This document shows, in pieces, positions 46,629 through 58,869 of a stretch of DNA of 64,000 nucleotides (position 1 is its first letter; each line of letters starts with the position of its first letter). The notes under the pieces are model-generated. The model searched no databases and had not been told where the DNA came from. It saw only the letters and a list, made by a program, of their open reading frames with translations. Both the position numbers and the translations under genes were made by a program. Origin of the DNA: Sorex araneus (lineage: Eukaryota; Chordata; Mammalia; Eulipotyphla; Soricidae); the NCBI RefSeq assembly GCF_027595985.1, contig NC_073312.1:8262673-8326672 (forward strand), in the 5' to 3' direction.

Positions 46629-47512
46629 CCAGAACGCCTCTTAGGTGAGGACTCAGGTCTCTGGCTTGAACTCACTGAATCTCGTGAGCTCCCGGGAGCC
46701 CTCCGGGTGTCTGGGGCAGGGGTGAGGGCAGGGCTGGACAGGGCACGGGTGACGGGGTCATCCTGGGACAGGCGGTGTCCTCTCCCTAGCTCTCCAGACC
46801 AAGAAAAGCCAAAACACATCATCTGCGCGGGCGGGAGCACTGGACGGAGGAGGTGGGTCCGTGCGGGGAGAGCAGGTCCACGTGGACACTGGCCCATGGT
46901 GGGGAGAGCCCGTGGGGGCGGCCAGGGTCATGCTGGGACCCGGGTTCCGGGCTTAAATGAAAGCCCACCCCAAACTCGGAGCCCTCCTCCCTGTCCCGGA
47001 GACACGGGGACCCCATCAGGGCACCGGGCCCCTCGGGAGGGCTGGGTAACCCCCAGGTGTCCCCTCGGCTCCTGCTGCTCCTGTTCCGGAGCAGAATCTG
47101 CTTTACAAACCCGCCGCAGCGGAGAAGCCGCACCCCCAGACTTGTCGGCACCTGGCCCAGATCACAGTGGGGGCTTGACCCCCGACCCTGGGCGCAGCCT
47201 GGTGGGGGCGCTCTCCCCGCCCTCAGCAGCCCCCGGGCTTCCCAAAGCAACTCAGTGGCAGAGCCGCCCACTGGGGACCCAGAGCCCTGGGAGGTCCATG
47301 AGGTCCATGCCTGGTCGGGAGCCCAGTGGGGTGAGGGCACCAGGGTCCAGCTCCTCCTACCAGTGGGACCCCAGCCCCATCTCCTCGGGCCCCCGGCTCC
47401 CCTGTTACCCAACAAGGCAGTGAACGTGGGGGTGTAAATGCCCCCGCTCTCCACGGGCAGCGTGTTCTGGCCTCTCTCCAGCATCAGGGCACCCGCGAGA
47501 GTTAAAACTGTT

Positions 47513-47688
47513 GGGGCTGGAGCAAGAGCACAGCGGGGAGGGCGTTTGCCTCGCATGTGGCCAACCCGGGTTCGATTCCCAGCATCCCATAGGGTCCCCT
47601 GAGCACCGCCAGGAGTAATTCCTCAGTGCATGAGCCAGGAGTAACCCCTGAGCATCGCCAGGTGTGACCCAAAAAGAAAAAGAAAAAC
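47513..47688 (+). mobile_element. Young SINE with 13-bp target-site duplication
   Basis: GGGGCTGGAGCAAGAGCACA to GACCCAAAAAGAAAAAGAAA, with the GTGCATGAGCC subfamily variant. AAAACTGTTGGGG occurs at 47504-47516 and 47689-47701; its last four G overlap the SINE start. Confidence 0.96.
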
Positions 47689-47701
47689 AAAACTGTTGGG
47701 G

Positions 47702-47860
47702 TCAAGGGGCCATAGCAATAGTCCTATGGGTAGTGACTGCCTTGCACATGGTCGACCCAGGTTCAATCCCCAGCATCCCACAGGGTCCCCTGAGCACTGC
47801 CAACAGTGATTCCTGAGTGCAGAGCGAGTGTAGCCCCAAAGACCAAACAACAAACCACAA
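47702..47860 (+). mobile_element. Older SINE directly behind the young copy
   Basis: GGGGCCATAGCAATAGTCCT, CGACCCAGGTTCAATCCCCA, CCCCTGAGCACTGCCAACAG and a CCCCAAAGACCAAAC tail. Confidence 0.88.
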
Positions 47861-49372
47861 GGACCAAACCCTGCTGGGGTTTGGGGGCTGGTGAGGCCGC
47901 CTGGGGGGGGGGGGGTCTGCCTGGCTCCCTGACGCCCAGCGGGGTCTCACTGCACGCGATTCCCCGAGCCCCACCGGGCTGGCCCCTGAGCACTGCCGGG
48001 CGTGGCCCCAGCCCTTCCCCCACACACTGCAAACAGACTGTCGGGCCCTCCGCTGCGGCCCGGGAAGGCCGGAAGCAGGCTGGCGCCGAGGAGAGGCGCG
48101 GGGTGAGGGCCCGGACCCCCGTCTCACCGCAGCCCTGCCCCTCGCCCAGACCCAGGGCTTCAGGTGCTTCCCCTCGGGAGGGCGCGGCCAGGCAGGTCGC
48201 CCAGGCCTGCCGGGAAGGTGGCGGACGTGGTGCTCCCTGGAGGCCGCCCTGCGTCGCCGTCCAGGCCCGGGACTCGCCTCACCTGGAGCTCTGAGCTAAC
48301 GAAGCTAAAGCCACAGGAGGACGGGCCAGGAAGTGGCCGGGCGGGCGGGGGCCGGGGCCAGCGGCAGCTGCGCAGGGGGGCGGCCCTGCCTCTTTCCGGG
48401 CTGCTGGCCAGAGAGCCCAGCCCACTCCCTGCTGGGACGACCAAAAGCAACTGAGAAAGCGGCAACCCTGGGGGTGCCGGGCTGGGAGCTCCCCCAGGCC
48501 CCACAGTGCGTGGGCCCGACGCCCCGGCCAGCCTCCGCCACGGTCCCAGCCCCAGCCCCAGCGACCAGGCTGTGGGCGTGTGGGGACAGGCACTGCCCCT
48601 GCCCGCTGCGTCGATCTCTGAGATCACGCCTGTCTCTCTGCTCCGGGGGCTCCGTCTTAGGGTACAGAGGACAAGCGTCCAGTGCTCCAGAGTCTTGTCT
48701 GAGCCCCATCCCCCACTTTCTCCTGCAGTTCCCGGGAGCCCGGCCACAGGTCCGGGGGAAATGCTGTCCCCTCCCCGGGAAGCAGAGCTCAGACCCCACG
48801 GGCCCAGTCTTGCCCAGGCCAGGTGGCTCGTGACGAAACACGTCGCCACCTCCAGGAAGTCAGCTCTGCTTAGCACAGCCCTGGCCCCAGGGGCCGGCGT
48901 GGGGAGGAGGTGGGCCGGGAGCGGGAGGACTCCCAGGAGGAGCAGCGGCCTTGGGCTGAGGCGCAGCAGGGGGCGTGGGGCTTTCCGGGGTGGACTGGTA
49001 CAGCTCGCCACAGCCAGTTCCCGGAAAGAGGGGGTGACCCTGCGGTTGGCCCGGGGGGCCCCGAGGTGCTGCCTGCAGGACGGTTGAGAGCCGGGGGGGA
49101 GGGGCAGCCGGGAGGGGGGACCCTGCCCTCTGCCCGGCGTCACGTGCCCGCTGTCCACGCCGGCCCCAAGCGCCCACTCCCTGCCCGGCTCTGTGCTGGG
49201 CACTCAGGACCTTTCTGCCTTCCCGTCACTGAGTCATGGATTCTGCTGTTTGGGGGCTACACCCGGCGTCCTGGAGGCGTCTTCCCGGCCGGGGCCAGGG
49301 TGCCGCGGGAGGGAGGCCGCGTGAAGCCCTCTGAGCCGCTTCCCCATCCCTCATCACCCTGTTCTGTTGGAT

Positions 49373-49540
49373 TCGGGGGGCACCCCCAGTGGTGCATGGG
49401 GCTCACTCCTGGCTCACTCTGCACTCAGGGATCACTTTGGGGGGACTCAGGGGACCCTGAGTGTGGTGCTGGGGATCGAACCCGGGTCAGCTCTGTGCAA
49501 GGCAAGGGCCCTTCCCGCTGTGCTATCACTCCGCTCCCCC
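49373..49540 (-). mobile_element. SINE in reverse, first of a tandem pair
   Basis: GGGGCTCACTCCTGGCTCAC, GTGCTGGGGATCGAACCCGG and GTGCTATCACTCCGCTCCCC. Confidence 0.9.
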
Positions 49541-49544
49541 CTAA

Positions 49545-49727
49545 TTTTTTTTTTTTTTTTTTTTTTGCTTTTGTGCCACATCCAACTGTGCTCAGGGCTC
49601 ACTCCTGGCTCTATACTAAGGGGTCACTCCTGGCAGGGCTCAGAGGACCATGCGGGTACCCGGGACTGAACCCAGGTCAGCCGTGTGGCAGGCAAGCGCC
49701 CTCCCTGCTGCACTTTCGCTCTAGCCC
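49545..49727 (-). mobile_element. SINE in reverse, second of the pair
   Basis: A T-run of more than 20, TTTTGTGCCACATCCAACTG, CTCAGAGGACCATGCGGGTA, GGACTGAACCCAGGTCAGCC and TTTCGCTCTAGCCCC. Confidence 0.9.
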
Positions 49728-50346
49728 CTTCAGCCCCTTTCATTGTTAGATGCCCACAACTCGGGTGCCCAGGAAAGAGCCGTGCCAGAGATGTGACCTC
49801 GGCCCTTCTGGCAGGTGGGGGGCTGGGGGGGGCGCTCTCTTAGCTCCCAGTCTCACGGGGCTGTCCTGGCGGCAGCGGGCAAGAACCTGGGGCCCCGAGA
49901 AGGAGACGCAGCTCTGCCACTGGGCCACCCCCAGGGGCAGCCGGGGAGAGGCCCCCATGACCTGGAAGCACCCAGGACCCCCAGGTGCTTCCGGCGCTGG
50001 CCCTCAGGCCTAGGGCTACCCGTGGGAGGGCCTGGGCAGCGCGGGGCCGGGCAGCAGCTGGGCCGTGCAGGAGAATGAAGCTACAGGCCTCCACGGCTCT
50101 GCAAATGTGGAGCCGCCCCCATCAGACTACACCCCTGGTCCTCCAGCTGCCCCGCTGGGAGTCCTCCTCGCCCCCAGCCTGACCCCCGCCCCCCGCCGCA
50201 TCCTCCCAAGAAACTGGCAGCAAGCGTGTGGCGTGCCACGCCTCCAGCCACCAACCAACCGGTTTCCAGCGACCAAAGCTGACCAGCCCTAAGGTGGCAG
50301 TGTCTGGGGTCCCGCTGACCTTCACGGCACACAAACCGCATGCAGG

Positions 50347-50510
50347 GCTGGAGAGATCGGATGCGGCAAAGGCGTTTGCCTTGCTGGAGGCCGAGCCCCG
50401 TTCCACCCCTGACACCACACGTGGTTTCCCGAGCACTGCCGGGGTGGGGGTGGGGGCGGGGGGTGTGGAGACTCCAGAACACAGAGCCGGGAAGGACCCC
50501 TGACGCAGCG
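50347..50510 (+). mobile_element. Old, diverged SINE
   Basis: GGCTGGAGAGATCGGATGCG, AAAGGCGTTTGCCTTGCTGG, TTCCCGAGCACTGCCGGGGT and ACACAGAGCCGGGAAGGACC. Confidence 0.75.
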
Positions 50511-51299
50511 TCTGATGCAGCCCAAACCCCACACGTAGTTTTAATCCGTTTAAGAAAGCAAACCCCAGCCACCAAGCCCTTGCTCCCTGGAGGTAGAGAC
50601 CTTCTGTCCTTCGTGCCGGAAGCCCAAGCTGGCCCCTGCAGCCTGCTCGAGATGGGCGGGGTGGGTGAGCCCCACCCGCCCGAAGGCCCTGTACCCCCCG
50701 GAACCAGCTTCCGCTGGCACGTAAAGGACCCAGTGAGATGCCAGGCTTCTGAGCCACCTCTGGCTCTCGGCATCTGTGCACCCAACATCTCCAAGGTTCC
50801 CGGCGCTGCCAACCCACGGGAGCTGCTCAGACAGGGGCGGCTGCGGAGAAGCCCACCGGGATCCGTGAGCGAAAACTGTAGCCCGGAAGGCCCAGCTGGC
50901 ACCAAGCAGCTCCGCACACCCACGCTTCAGGAACCAGCAATACGCAGTGAACTGTCCTGTGCCCGCTACGGGGCTGGCTTGGGGGGTGAGCGGGTAGCCG
51001 GTCCCTGGTGGGGGCGCTGCTGCGGAGACACCGAAGGCCCGGAATGACGATGTGAACGACCCTGTAAACGACCGGCTTGAGCTCACGTTTCAAACATCAG
51101 AACAGAAGTCCTCGGCTTCCAGCACATTCCGGGGCTGAGGGGCCTCGGGGAGGTATCTCCTTCAGCCAAGGGGATCCAGACAGGCCTGGACACGGCGTCC
51201 ACGGCTGCCCGCTAGCAACACTGATGCCCGTCTGTCCCCTAATGCTGGCCCTGGGACAGAGGGGGTTTGCCACATGGGAGATGGATGGACACACACAAA

Positions 51300-51302
<3 letters not shown>

Positions 51303-51360
<58 letters not shown>
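51303..51360. repeat. (CT)n microsatellite
   Basis: About 29 CT units without interruption. Confidence 0.97.
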
Positions 51361-51362
<2 letters not shown>

Positions 51363-51629
51363 GGAGGGCCTTGGAAGGGGTGTCAGGCCCGAGGTCCGGG
51401 GGTGGACCCAGAACTCGGTGAGCAGGGGTGCGGGGCCAGTCAGTAAACACCGAAGACGCCTGCTGGGGCACAGAGACTCCCAGTCCGGCCTGCAAACCTG
51501 CTCCCCGACCTGGCAGGGGGTGCTCGGGGCAGGGACGGGCGCCTCGCCCGGCAGCTCCCGTCTCTGCCCGGAGCCAAGGAGACGCTCTCCATCAGCGTGG
51601 GGCGCAGACAGCACATGCTCCCCACTGCA

Positions 51630-51662
51630 CTGTGTGTGTGTGTGTGTGTGTGTGCGTGTGGC
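51630..51662. repeat. (GT)n microsatellite
   Basis: About 14 GT units with one C. Confidence 0.93.
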
Positions 51663-53894
51663 GGGGGGCGCTCCCTGCCAGACCCCCCCCCTCCTTCCCA
51701 ACAATGCCTTCAAACTCCACAGATGCAGGGGCGAAGCCAGCTGCTGCAGACACGCTCTCCTCCCCCCCCGCCCCTGCTGCTCTCGAGCCTGCAGCTCCCG
51801 ACAACGACGTGTCGGACCTCTGGGGTCTCCTCTGGGGTCCTGCGCCAGCTCGGGGTGGGGGGCGGGCTGGGGAGAAGGAGAAGGAGGAGAAGACTGGCCG
51901 ATTCAGAGGGGGCCTTCGCGCAGACTCCCAGCTCCGAACTGGGCGCAGAGGGAACCTGCCCAGGGCAGCTGTTTGTTTTCCAGGATCCCGCGCCAAGGGC
52001 AACGGCGAGGGCTGCAGACTGGCACCTCTGCTGCGTACTCACTCCTCCTCCTCAGCACCTGCCTGGGCAGGGGCTCAGCGCCATCCGCCGTGCTGTGTCC
52101 GGGCCACACGCAGGGCGACGCCCAGCACCTCCCGCCCCTCACGCTGCCCCAACGCCCCCCCTGGAGGGGCCCGAGGAACAGTCCCGGGGGCAAGTGCCCG
52201 GCCCAGCATGGCACCATGCCCCGAGCACCGCCAGCGGTCACTCCTGCGCACGGAGTAAACCCTGAGCACAGTCCCCCGTTCCCTCCCCGAGCCCCCAGTA
52301 AGACGGCCGGGTCCGCCAGGGTGCTGGTGCAGAGTCTGGCCCGTGGCAACCCCCCGGTGACTTTATTCGACTTTATTGCAGAGCACAGCCAAGCCCCCCC
52401 CCACCCCCACACCCAGCTGCCGCACTGCCCACCCCGAGCGCACGGTCACAGCCAACCACGGGGGTGCTGGGACCAAGGGCGTCTGCTAAGTCCGCGGGCC
52501 TGTCGGGTGCACCTCCGAGAGCGTGGAAGGTGGGGGTGTCGCTTCGGGCCCCGCGTCCCCCACCTGACCTCCCTTGGCCCGAGGTCCCGGTGTCCCCCCA
52601 CACCCCCCCGCCCCGGGAGGCCCGGAGGCCCCCAGTCGCCAAGGACGCATGTTGGCGTCCCGAGATGGTGACAAGACGCACAGCCCCTCCTCCCGCCCCG
52701 CACACTCGCCCCCCCTCCCCCGCCGCCCCGACGGCAGCGTCCCGACACGGCATCTGGCCCGGAGCGTCAGGGAGAGGCCGTCGGGATGGCTCTGAGACCC
52801 ACAGGCCTGTTTTTGCTGTAGATTACCCAAAAATAAACACGCTGTTCCAGGGACACGAGGCAGCGCCCTGGGAACCACGTCTGTTTTCCCAGGACCCGGG
52901 CTTGAGGGAAACTGCCCTGGTCTCCCAGCTCAGGCCTGGGGCGCGGGCTCCCCCAGGACCCGGGCAAGAGCAGCCCCCACCGGCACCTGAGGGGACACAG
53001 ACTCCCCCCCCGGGGCTGGGGGACGTGCGGCTCCTGCAGGGACAGCTGGACGGTCTCTGACCCCGGCTCCAGCTTGCCTGGAGAGGCCAAACACGGCTCG
53101 TCCAAAGGGCTCCACGGGGCCGCCGCCGGCCGTTCCTTATTTTAAACAGTGACTTCCTTCTCGCAAGGTCCTTGCACCCGTGGTCACCAAACCCAGCCAG
53201 GGCTGAGGCTGCCTTTCGGAGCCTCCCCGGGCACGTGGACCCCCGGCCCCCCAGCCCCGAGCACGGCCGGCTCCTGCCGCCTCCCCGCCACGGGGACCTC
53301 TGTCCCCGAGCTGACCTCTGCCATCTGCCTAGCGGGTCGTCTGACAGCCTGGAGGAGGCGCAGCGGGTCCTCTGTACACGGGACGGCTTCCTGGCACCCA
53401 AGGCCAGGGCCGGCACATGGAGGATCGACGGAGAGAAGCGGGGGTGAGTGCCGGGGGCAGGGAGGGGTGTGGGGCCAGTCCCGATGAAGACGAGGCCGCA
53501 GGGGAGCACGTGTGGGCATCCGCCCAGCCCCCCACCCCCGGCCAGCACCCCCACGGGGAGTGAGTGAGGGTGTGTTCGGAGGCTCCTTCCGCTCCGACTC
53601 CGTCTCTCACTTCACGTGACCCCCGGCCCCAGTGAGCATAAACGGGCTCCTGAGCACTGGGGAGGCTGGCATGCATCCCCAGAACCCCCAGGGGACCGGC
53701 CCATGGGGACCAGAGGGAGGACAGACAGCATCTCCCCGGGAGAAGCCGCATTTCTCAGCCTGGGGACGGCCACTCTAGACAGCAAAGGGGCTAAGGGGGA
53801 AGGTGACAGGAGACACGTGGGGAGGAACAGGGCTGCTGGCCTGCGAGGAAATGCACCCAGAGCTGTTTCAGTGGCGACAGAGGGCACAGCTGAG

Positions 53895-54325
53895 CCTGCA
53901 GGGCTGAGTGTGCAGGGCTGAGTCTATGCAGGGCCAAGTCTGCAGAGTTGAGTCTGCAGGGCCAAGTCTGTGCAGGGCCGAGTCTGCGCAGGGCTGAGTC
54001 TGCAGGGCTCAGTCTGTGCAGGGCTGAGTCTGTGCAGGGGTGAGTTTATACAGGGCCGAGTCTGCAGGGCTGAGCCTGCCGGGTTGAGTCTGTGCAGGGC
54101 TGAGCCTGCCGGGTTGAGTCTGTGCAGGGGTAAGTCTGCAGGGCCAAGTCTGTGCAGGGCTGAGTTTGTATAGGGCCAAGTCTGCAGGGCTGAGTCTGCA
54201 GGGTTGAGCCTATGCAGGGCTCAGTCTGCAGGGCTGAGTCTGCAGGATTGAGTCTGTGCAGGGCCGAGTCTGTGCAGGGCTGAGTCTGTGCAGGGCTGAA
54301 TCTGCAGGGCTGAGTCTGTGCGGGA
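53895..54325. repeat. Short-period minisatellite, TGCAGGGCTGAGTC family
   Basis: Units of 14 and 16-19 bp (TGCAGGGCTGAGTC, TGTGCAGGGCCGAGTC) alternate irregularly for 430 bp. They give CRAEPAGLSL-type readings with no coding meaning. Confidence 0.94.
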
Positions 54326-54852
54326 CAACTGGTGACAATCTCCTTGTTGCACACGCGAGGTCCTGGGGGCCTTGCGCTAGACTCTGAGACTGCCCAGGCC
54401 CGAGCGCACAGGGCGGTGTGTGCCGCATGCGGGAGTGGACACTCCTCAGAAGGCCCCTGTGTGTCCAGGCGGGGACAGAGCTGCAGGCAGCCCCTCCTCA
54501 GAGCGCCGGGACCATCTGGCCGGCCTGGCCGCAGGACGGGCCCAGACCAAGCGGAAAGCCGCAGCCCGGCCACTCCCATCTGTGGCTTTATCTCTGGAGC
54601 ATAAACAAGCCTCACCTGCAGATCACGACTCCGGCCTCAGCCCTTTCAAGTGGGGGGTGGGGGTGGGGCAGCCACCAGGCCGTGACTTTGCTGGGTGGGC
54701 GGCTGTCGGCACAGGCCCTCACTGGGGTCCCGGAGAAGCAGGAGGTTGTGGGCAGGGCCGGACTCAACTGGACAGCAGGGCAAGGGGTGCAGACAGGGCT
54801 CCGGCCCACAGCGGGGCCTACCGCATCCCTTAGACTGACACCCTCCCCCCAA

Positions 54853-54877
54853 CACACACACACACACACACACACAA
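54853..54877. repeat. (CA)n microsatellite
   Basis: About 12 CA units. Confidence 0.93.
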
Positions 54878-55079
54878 TGACACCTCCCATCAGCTGGGAC
54901 ATTCTCCTGAATCAGACTTTGACTCTGCAGAAAGCTGTGGGGCGTTTGGAGCCTGGCTGGGGCAACAGCTGTCTCCTGCTGGCCAGGGCGTCCCGTTTCC
55001 GAGACGGCGGCCACGGGCCCAGAGCCACAGAGGCACAGGGGTGCGGTCGACCCCATTTCCTGCCTCCGGGGACCCACCC

Positions 55080-55192
55080 TCAGAGTAAACAAGGGCCTCA
55101 TCCCTGTTTCCCAAACAAATATTTGTGTCACCCGGGGCCACTCTGTTTTCCTCGCTGGACTTCCAGGACCAAAGTGATGTGAGGAGGAAAGA
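55080..55192. promoter_or_regulatory. Candidate forkhead-site cluster (inference)
   Basis: GAGTAAACAAGG and CCCAAACAAATATTTGTGTC lie 20 bp apart in a repeat-free stretch. The second holds two overlapping inverted forkhead-like cores. This is motif evidence only. Confidence 0.22.
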
Positions 55193-55276
55193 GCATTTCC
55201 CAGGAGCACCCCCATCGTCCCCTCCAGACCCAAAGCCGGGCGAGCCGGGGAGCCGGCCACGGCTATAAACGGTGTT

Positions 55277-55440
55277 GGGGGCCCCGAGCGACGGCACAGC
55301 GGGGAGGGCGTTTGCCTCACACGCAGCCCACCGGGTTCCATCCCCGGCGTCCCGTAGGGTCCCCCGAGCACCGCCAGGAGCGATCCCGGGTGCAGAAGTG
55401 GGGCTAAGCCCTGAGCATCACCAGGTGTGGCCCCCGAACA
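55277..55440 (+). mobile_element. SINE
   Basis: GAGCGACGGCACAGCGGGGA, CACCGGGTTCCATCCCCGGC, GAGCACCGCCAGGAGCGATC and CATCACCAGGTGTGGCCCCC. Confidence 0.9.
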
Positions 55441-55445
55441 GACAC

Positions 55446-55500
55446 TGATGATGAGGATGAGGATGATGATGATGAGGATGAGGAGGATGATGAGGGATAA
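55446..55500. repeat. (GATGAG/GATGAT)n microsatellite
   Basis: Mixed GATGAT, GAGGAT and GATGAG triplets behind the SINE tail. Confidence 0.93.
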
Positions 55501-56114
55501 TGACACTCGCAGTATGCACCAGGGAAGCGCACCCACCGCCTCCCTCTCACTCCACCCTGGCCCACCAGGGCTCCCAGCAGGGGCCAGAGGGCACGTCCCT
55601 GAGCCAAGGGCAAGGCTGGGTGGGCCTCAGGAGAGCCCGAATATGGCACTCCCATTAAACACCACTCTGGCGTTTCTATTTCAGGAGCCAAGGGCCTAGC
55701 GGAGCAGCCGGGAGCCGCTCTCAGGCCCACTCAGAGATAAGCGGGAGCGGCTGTGATGAGGGTATTAATAGCCGCCGGCTCGCCGGGGCCCCGGGAGGCC
55801 TCTCCAGCCCTGCACGGTGCTCGGCCCAGGTCTGCCTCCCAGCAGAGGCGCCGGGAAGAAAGCACGAAACAGGGCTGGGGAGGCGGCACCTCGGAGGGGG
55901 GTAGGGGGTGGGGGGCGGGCAGGGTCGGCTGATGCTGGAAAGAGGCTCAGCCCCGACGATCAAAGTCCTCAGAGAACCTGGAAGAAAACCGTGCCTGGGG
56001 CGGGGGCAGATGTCAACCCCCACTGGGGGGGCGCCTCAGCAACACCTGTCTGTGCGCAGCCATCTGTGGGGCCCCGAGCCCCAAGAGGGTGACAAGGCGA
56101 TTCTATCTCAGGGG

Positions 56115-56478
56115 TCAGAGGGTGGGGAGGGTGCAGGGGGGTTGGTGGAGGTGCAGGGGTGGAGGTGCAGGGGGGTTGGTGGAGGTGCAGGGGAGGGGTG
56201 CAGGGGGGTTGGTGAAGGTGCAGGGGCGTTGGTGGAGGTGCAGGGGGGTTGGTGGAGGTGCAGGGGAGGGGCGCAGGGGGAGGGGTGCAGGAGGGGCTGG
56301 TGAAGGTGCAGGGGGGTTGGTGGAGGTGCAGGGGAGGGGTGCAGGGGGGTTGGTGGAGGTGCAGGGGGGTTGGTGGAGGTGCAGGGGAGGGGTGCAGGGG
56401 GGTTGGTGGAGGTGCAGGGGGGTTGGTGGAGGTGCAGGGGAGGGGTGCAGGGGGGTTGGTGGAGGTGCAGGGGGGTGG
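56115..56478. repeat. Minisatellite, GGTTGGTGGAGGTGCAGGGG family
   Basis: Units of 20 bp (GGTTGGTGGAGGTGCAGGGG) alternate with a 13-bp AGGGGTGCAGGGG, about 15 units in all. Strongly G-rich on plus. Confidence 0.95.
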
Positions 56479-57344
56479 TGCAGGGCTAAGGCAGTGCCAG
56501 GCACCTGGCTGCAGCCCCACAGAAGCCCTGCGACCTCGGGCTCTGAGCGTGGTCCGAGGCTGGCCCTGCACCCCCTCCTGCCCCAGGGAGGGCCCTTCCT
56601 CGGCCGCCGCAGGCAGCACCGCGGGGACCTGGGCCCTGTTCTGCCCCCACAGCACCAGGGCTGGCCCAGGAGGGAGGCGCAGCTGACGGTTCTGCTTCTA
56701 GGAAACCTTCAGGGGGCCAGCTGGAGAAGCAGGCGTGCCCCCCTCCCCCCTGCCAGGGATAAGATCAGAACCTGGGCTCCGGAACCACCTGACGGGGCAG
56801 AGGGCAAGGAGCCCGGGCCCAGACAGGATGGGACGGGCACCCAGAGCTCCCGAGACGAGACTGCAGACTCAGAAGAGGGGGCCGGGGTCGGGCCGTGAGG
56901 ACCCTCCTACAGGCTCCACCAGCCTCGCTCAAGCCCACCCTGAGTCAAGACCGCCTTCTCGGGAAGCTCTCCTGCACTGAGACCGAGTCAGGAAGTAGTC
57001 ACTGCCGCTGTTTGGGGGGCCACGCCGGGCAGGGCTTGGCGATCAAACCGGCCGGTGCCCTGCGGGCCACTGAGGGATCTCTGGGTCATCACTGCTTTGC
57101 TGCGGCAGCTGCAGTGCTTAGTGCCACTGGGTGACGCTTAGTTAAGTGGGCGAAGCTATCAGGAAAGGGACCTGGGGGCGCGGGGGGCGGCACAGTAGGC
57201 ACCTCGGATGCACTTTCAGGTGCTGTGCATCACGGCAGGAAGGTAGATTTCTAGGCGGGGGGACACCGCATGACTTGGCTTTATTGTTCTTCCTGAAATG
57301 GGGCTGCGGGCCGAAGCCTCTGCCCTGACCCACCAGGGTAAGAG

Positions 57345-57540
57345 TTCGGGTCTGGGAGGCCGGCACCATGGGACAGGGGGCAGGGAGCTGGCCCTGGACA
57401 CGGCCGACCTGGGTTCGATCCCCGGCATTCCCGAGGGAACCCAGAGCACGACCAGGACTGATTCCAGAGCACAGAGCCAGGAGTAAGCCCTGAGCATCGC
57501 TGGGTTTGCCCCCCCACCCCCACCCCAAACAAAACCACAA
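57345..57540 (+). mobile_element. Diverged SINE
   Basis: CACGGCCGACCTGGGTTCGA TCCCCGGCATTCCC, GAGCCAGGAGTAAGCCCTGA and CATCGCTGGGTTTGCC. The B box is intact. Confidence 0.88.
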
Positions 57541-57734
57541 CAGCAAAGAGTTCCAGTTCAGAAGCCTGGACAGCCGGGGCTCAGGTGCAAGTTCTTCCAC
57601 ATCCCGGTCACGTGACCCTGGCCACATGGCTTCTGCCTGAAGCCCGAGCTCTATCTGCTGTGGGGGGGCTGCTAAGACGCCAGCCCCCCGTTTCCCGAGT
57701 CCAGGGTGGTGAGACAGCAAATGGTCCATACCCC

Positions 57735-57852
57735 CCGCCACACACACACAGACACACACACAGACACACACACAGACACACACACAGACACACACACACA
57801 AACCACACACAGACATACAGACACAGACACACAGACACACATACACACAAGC
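57735..57852. repeat. (CACACAGA)n tract
   Basis: CACACACACAGA units repeated, then CAGACATACAGACA variants. Confidence 0.94.
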
Positions 57853-57959
57853 TGGACTTTCCTGGACCATGGACAATGGGTCCACTTAGGCTCAGCCACC
57901 CGCCCCGCCCGTGCGTGAATCGAGGACCAAGCACAGATGGAGCTGTGTCTCAGCATTTT

Positions 57960-58152
57960 CTTTTTTTTTTTTTTTTTTGCTTTTTTTGGGTCACACCCGG
58001 CGATGCACAGGGGTTACCCCTGGCTCTGGCTCTGCACTCAGGAATCACTCCTGGCGGTGCTCAGGGAACCATGTGGGATGCTGCGATTTGAACCTGGGTT
58101 GGCCGCATGCAAGGCAAATGCCCTCCCCGCTGTGCTATCGCTCCAGCCCCCT
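57960..58152 (-). mobile_element. Young SINE in reverse
   Basis: A T-run, GGGTCACACCCGGCGATGCA, GGTGCTCAGGGAACCATGTG, GATTTGAACCTGGGTTGGCC and TGCTATCGCTCCAGCCCC. CTCAGCATTTTC before and CTCGGCATTTTTC after suggest an imperfect target duplication. Confidence 0.94.
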
Positions 58153-58299
58153 CGGCATTTTTCTTTAACAGACTCTCACCTTTTTCTCCGCCGCCCCCCA
58201 CCCCCGTCAGCCTCCCTAAGCGGTAACTGAGCACCTGGTGCAGGTGGGGTCGGCCCCGCCTCACACGGCGCCATCCCGGGACTGAGGTCTCCCGCCCGG

Positions 58300-58570
58300 C
58301 GTGGCACTGACGTCAGGACGGCCCGTCTGTGCCCGGGGCGCTGGCCTTGGGGACGTGGACGGAGGCCTGACTCTCTGCCGAGCGCCGGCACATTCTCCCC
58401 CTGCCGTATCGGAGACCTGCGCCAAGGGCACAGCCAGATTCCATTCCAGCACATTCCTCGGCCCTGCCAAGGGCGGCCGCGCTATCAGCAGGCACACGCC
58501 CAGCGGCAGCTGCGCTCCGGGCCCTTCCCACCGGCCCGACATGGTTCCTGCCGTCACAGGCATGGGATAT
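58300..58570. promoter_or_regulatory. Candidate regulatory patch with CRE and TEAD-like sites (inference)
   Basis: A perfect palindromic CRE core TGACGTCA lies near 58307. Three CATTCC cores follow at about 58439-58456 (GATTCCATTCCAGCACATTC), with a TATCAGC GATA-type core. It is not repeat-derived as far as I can tell. Confidence 0.25.
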
Positions 58571-58689
58571 GTCACCGGTGACCTGGTGAGACCCGTCCCG
58601 GCCAGGGGTCAGGAGATAGGTCAGCCTCTGGACTGGACGAGGTGGCAGTCTGTCCCCTCTGCAGCTGAACACTCTCCTTTTCTTTCCCT

Positions 58690-58853
58690 TTTAACCTTTT
58701 GTTTTGCTTGGTTTTGTGTCACGCCCGGAGGTACTTGGACTCCTAGCTCTGTGCTCAGAGATGAGCCCTGGCCGAGGAAGTAACGTGCTGCCCGGGACTT
58801 AACGTGGGCCAGCCATGTGCAAGGCAAGTACTGCTGTACTATCTCTTTAGTCC
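58690..58853 (-). mobile_element. Old SINE in reverse
   Basis: GTTTTGTGTCACGCCCGGAG, GCCAGCCATGTGCAAGGCAA and TACTATCTCTTTAGTCC. The CATATGG region is lost. Confidence 0.8.
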
Positions 58854-58869
58854 TGAAAAGTTTCTGGCC

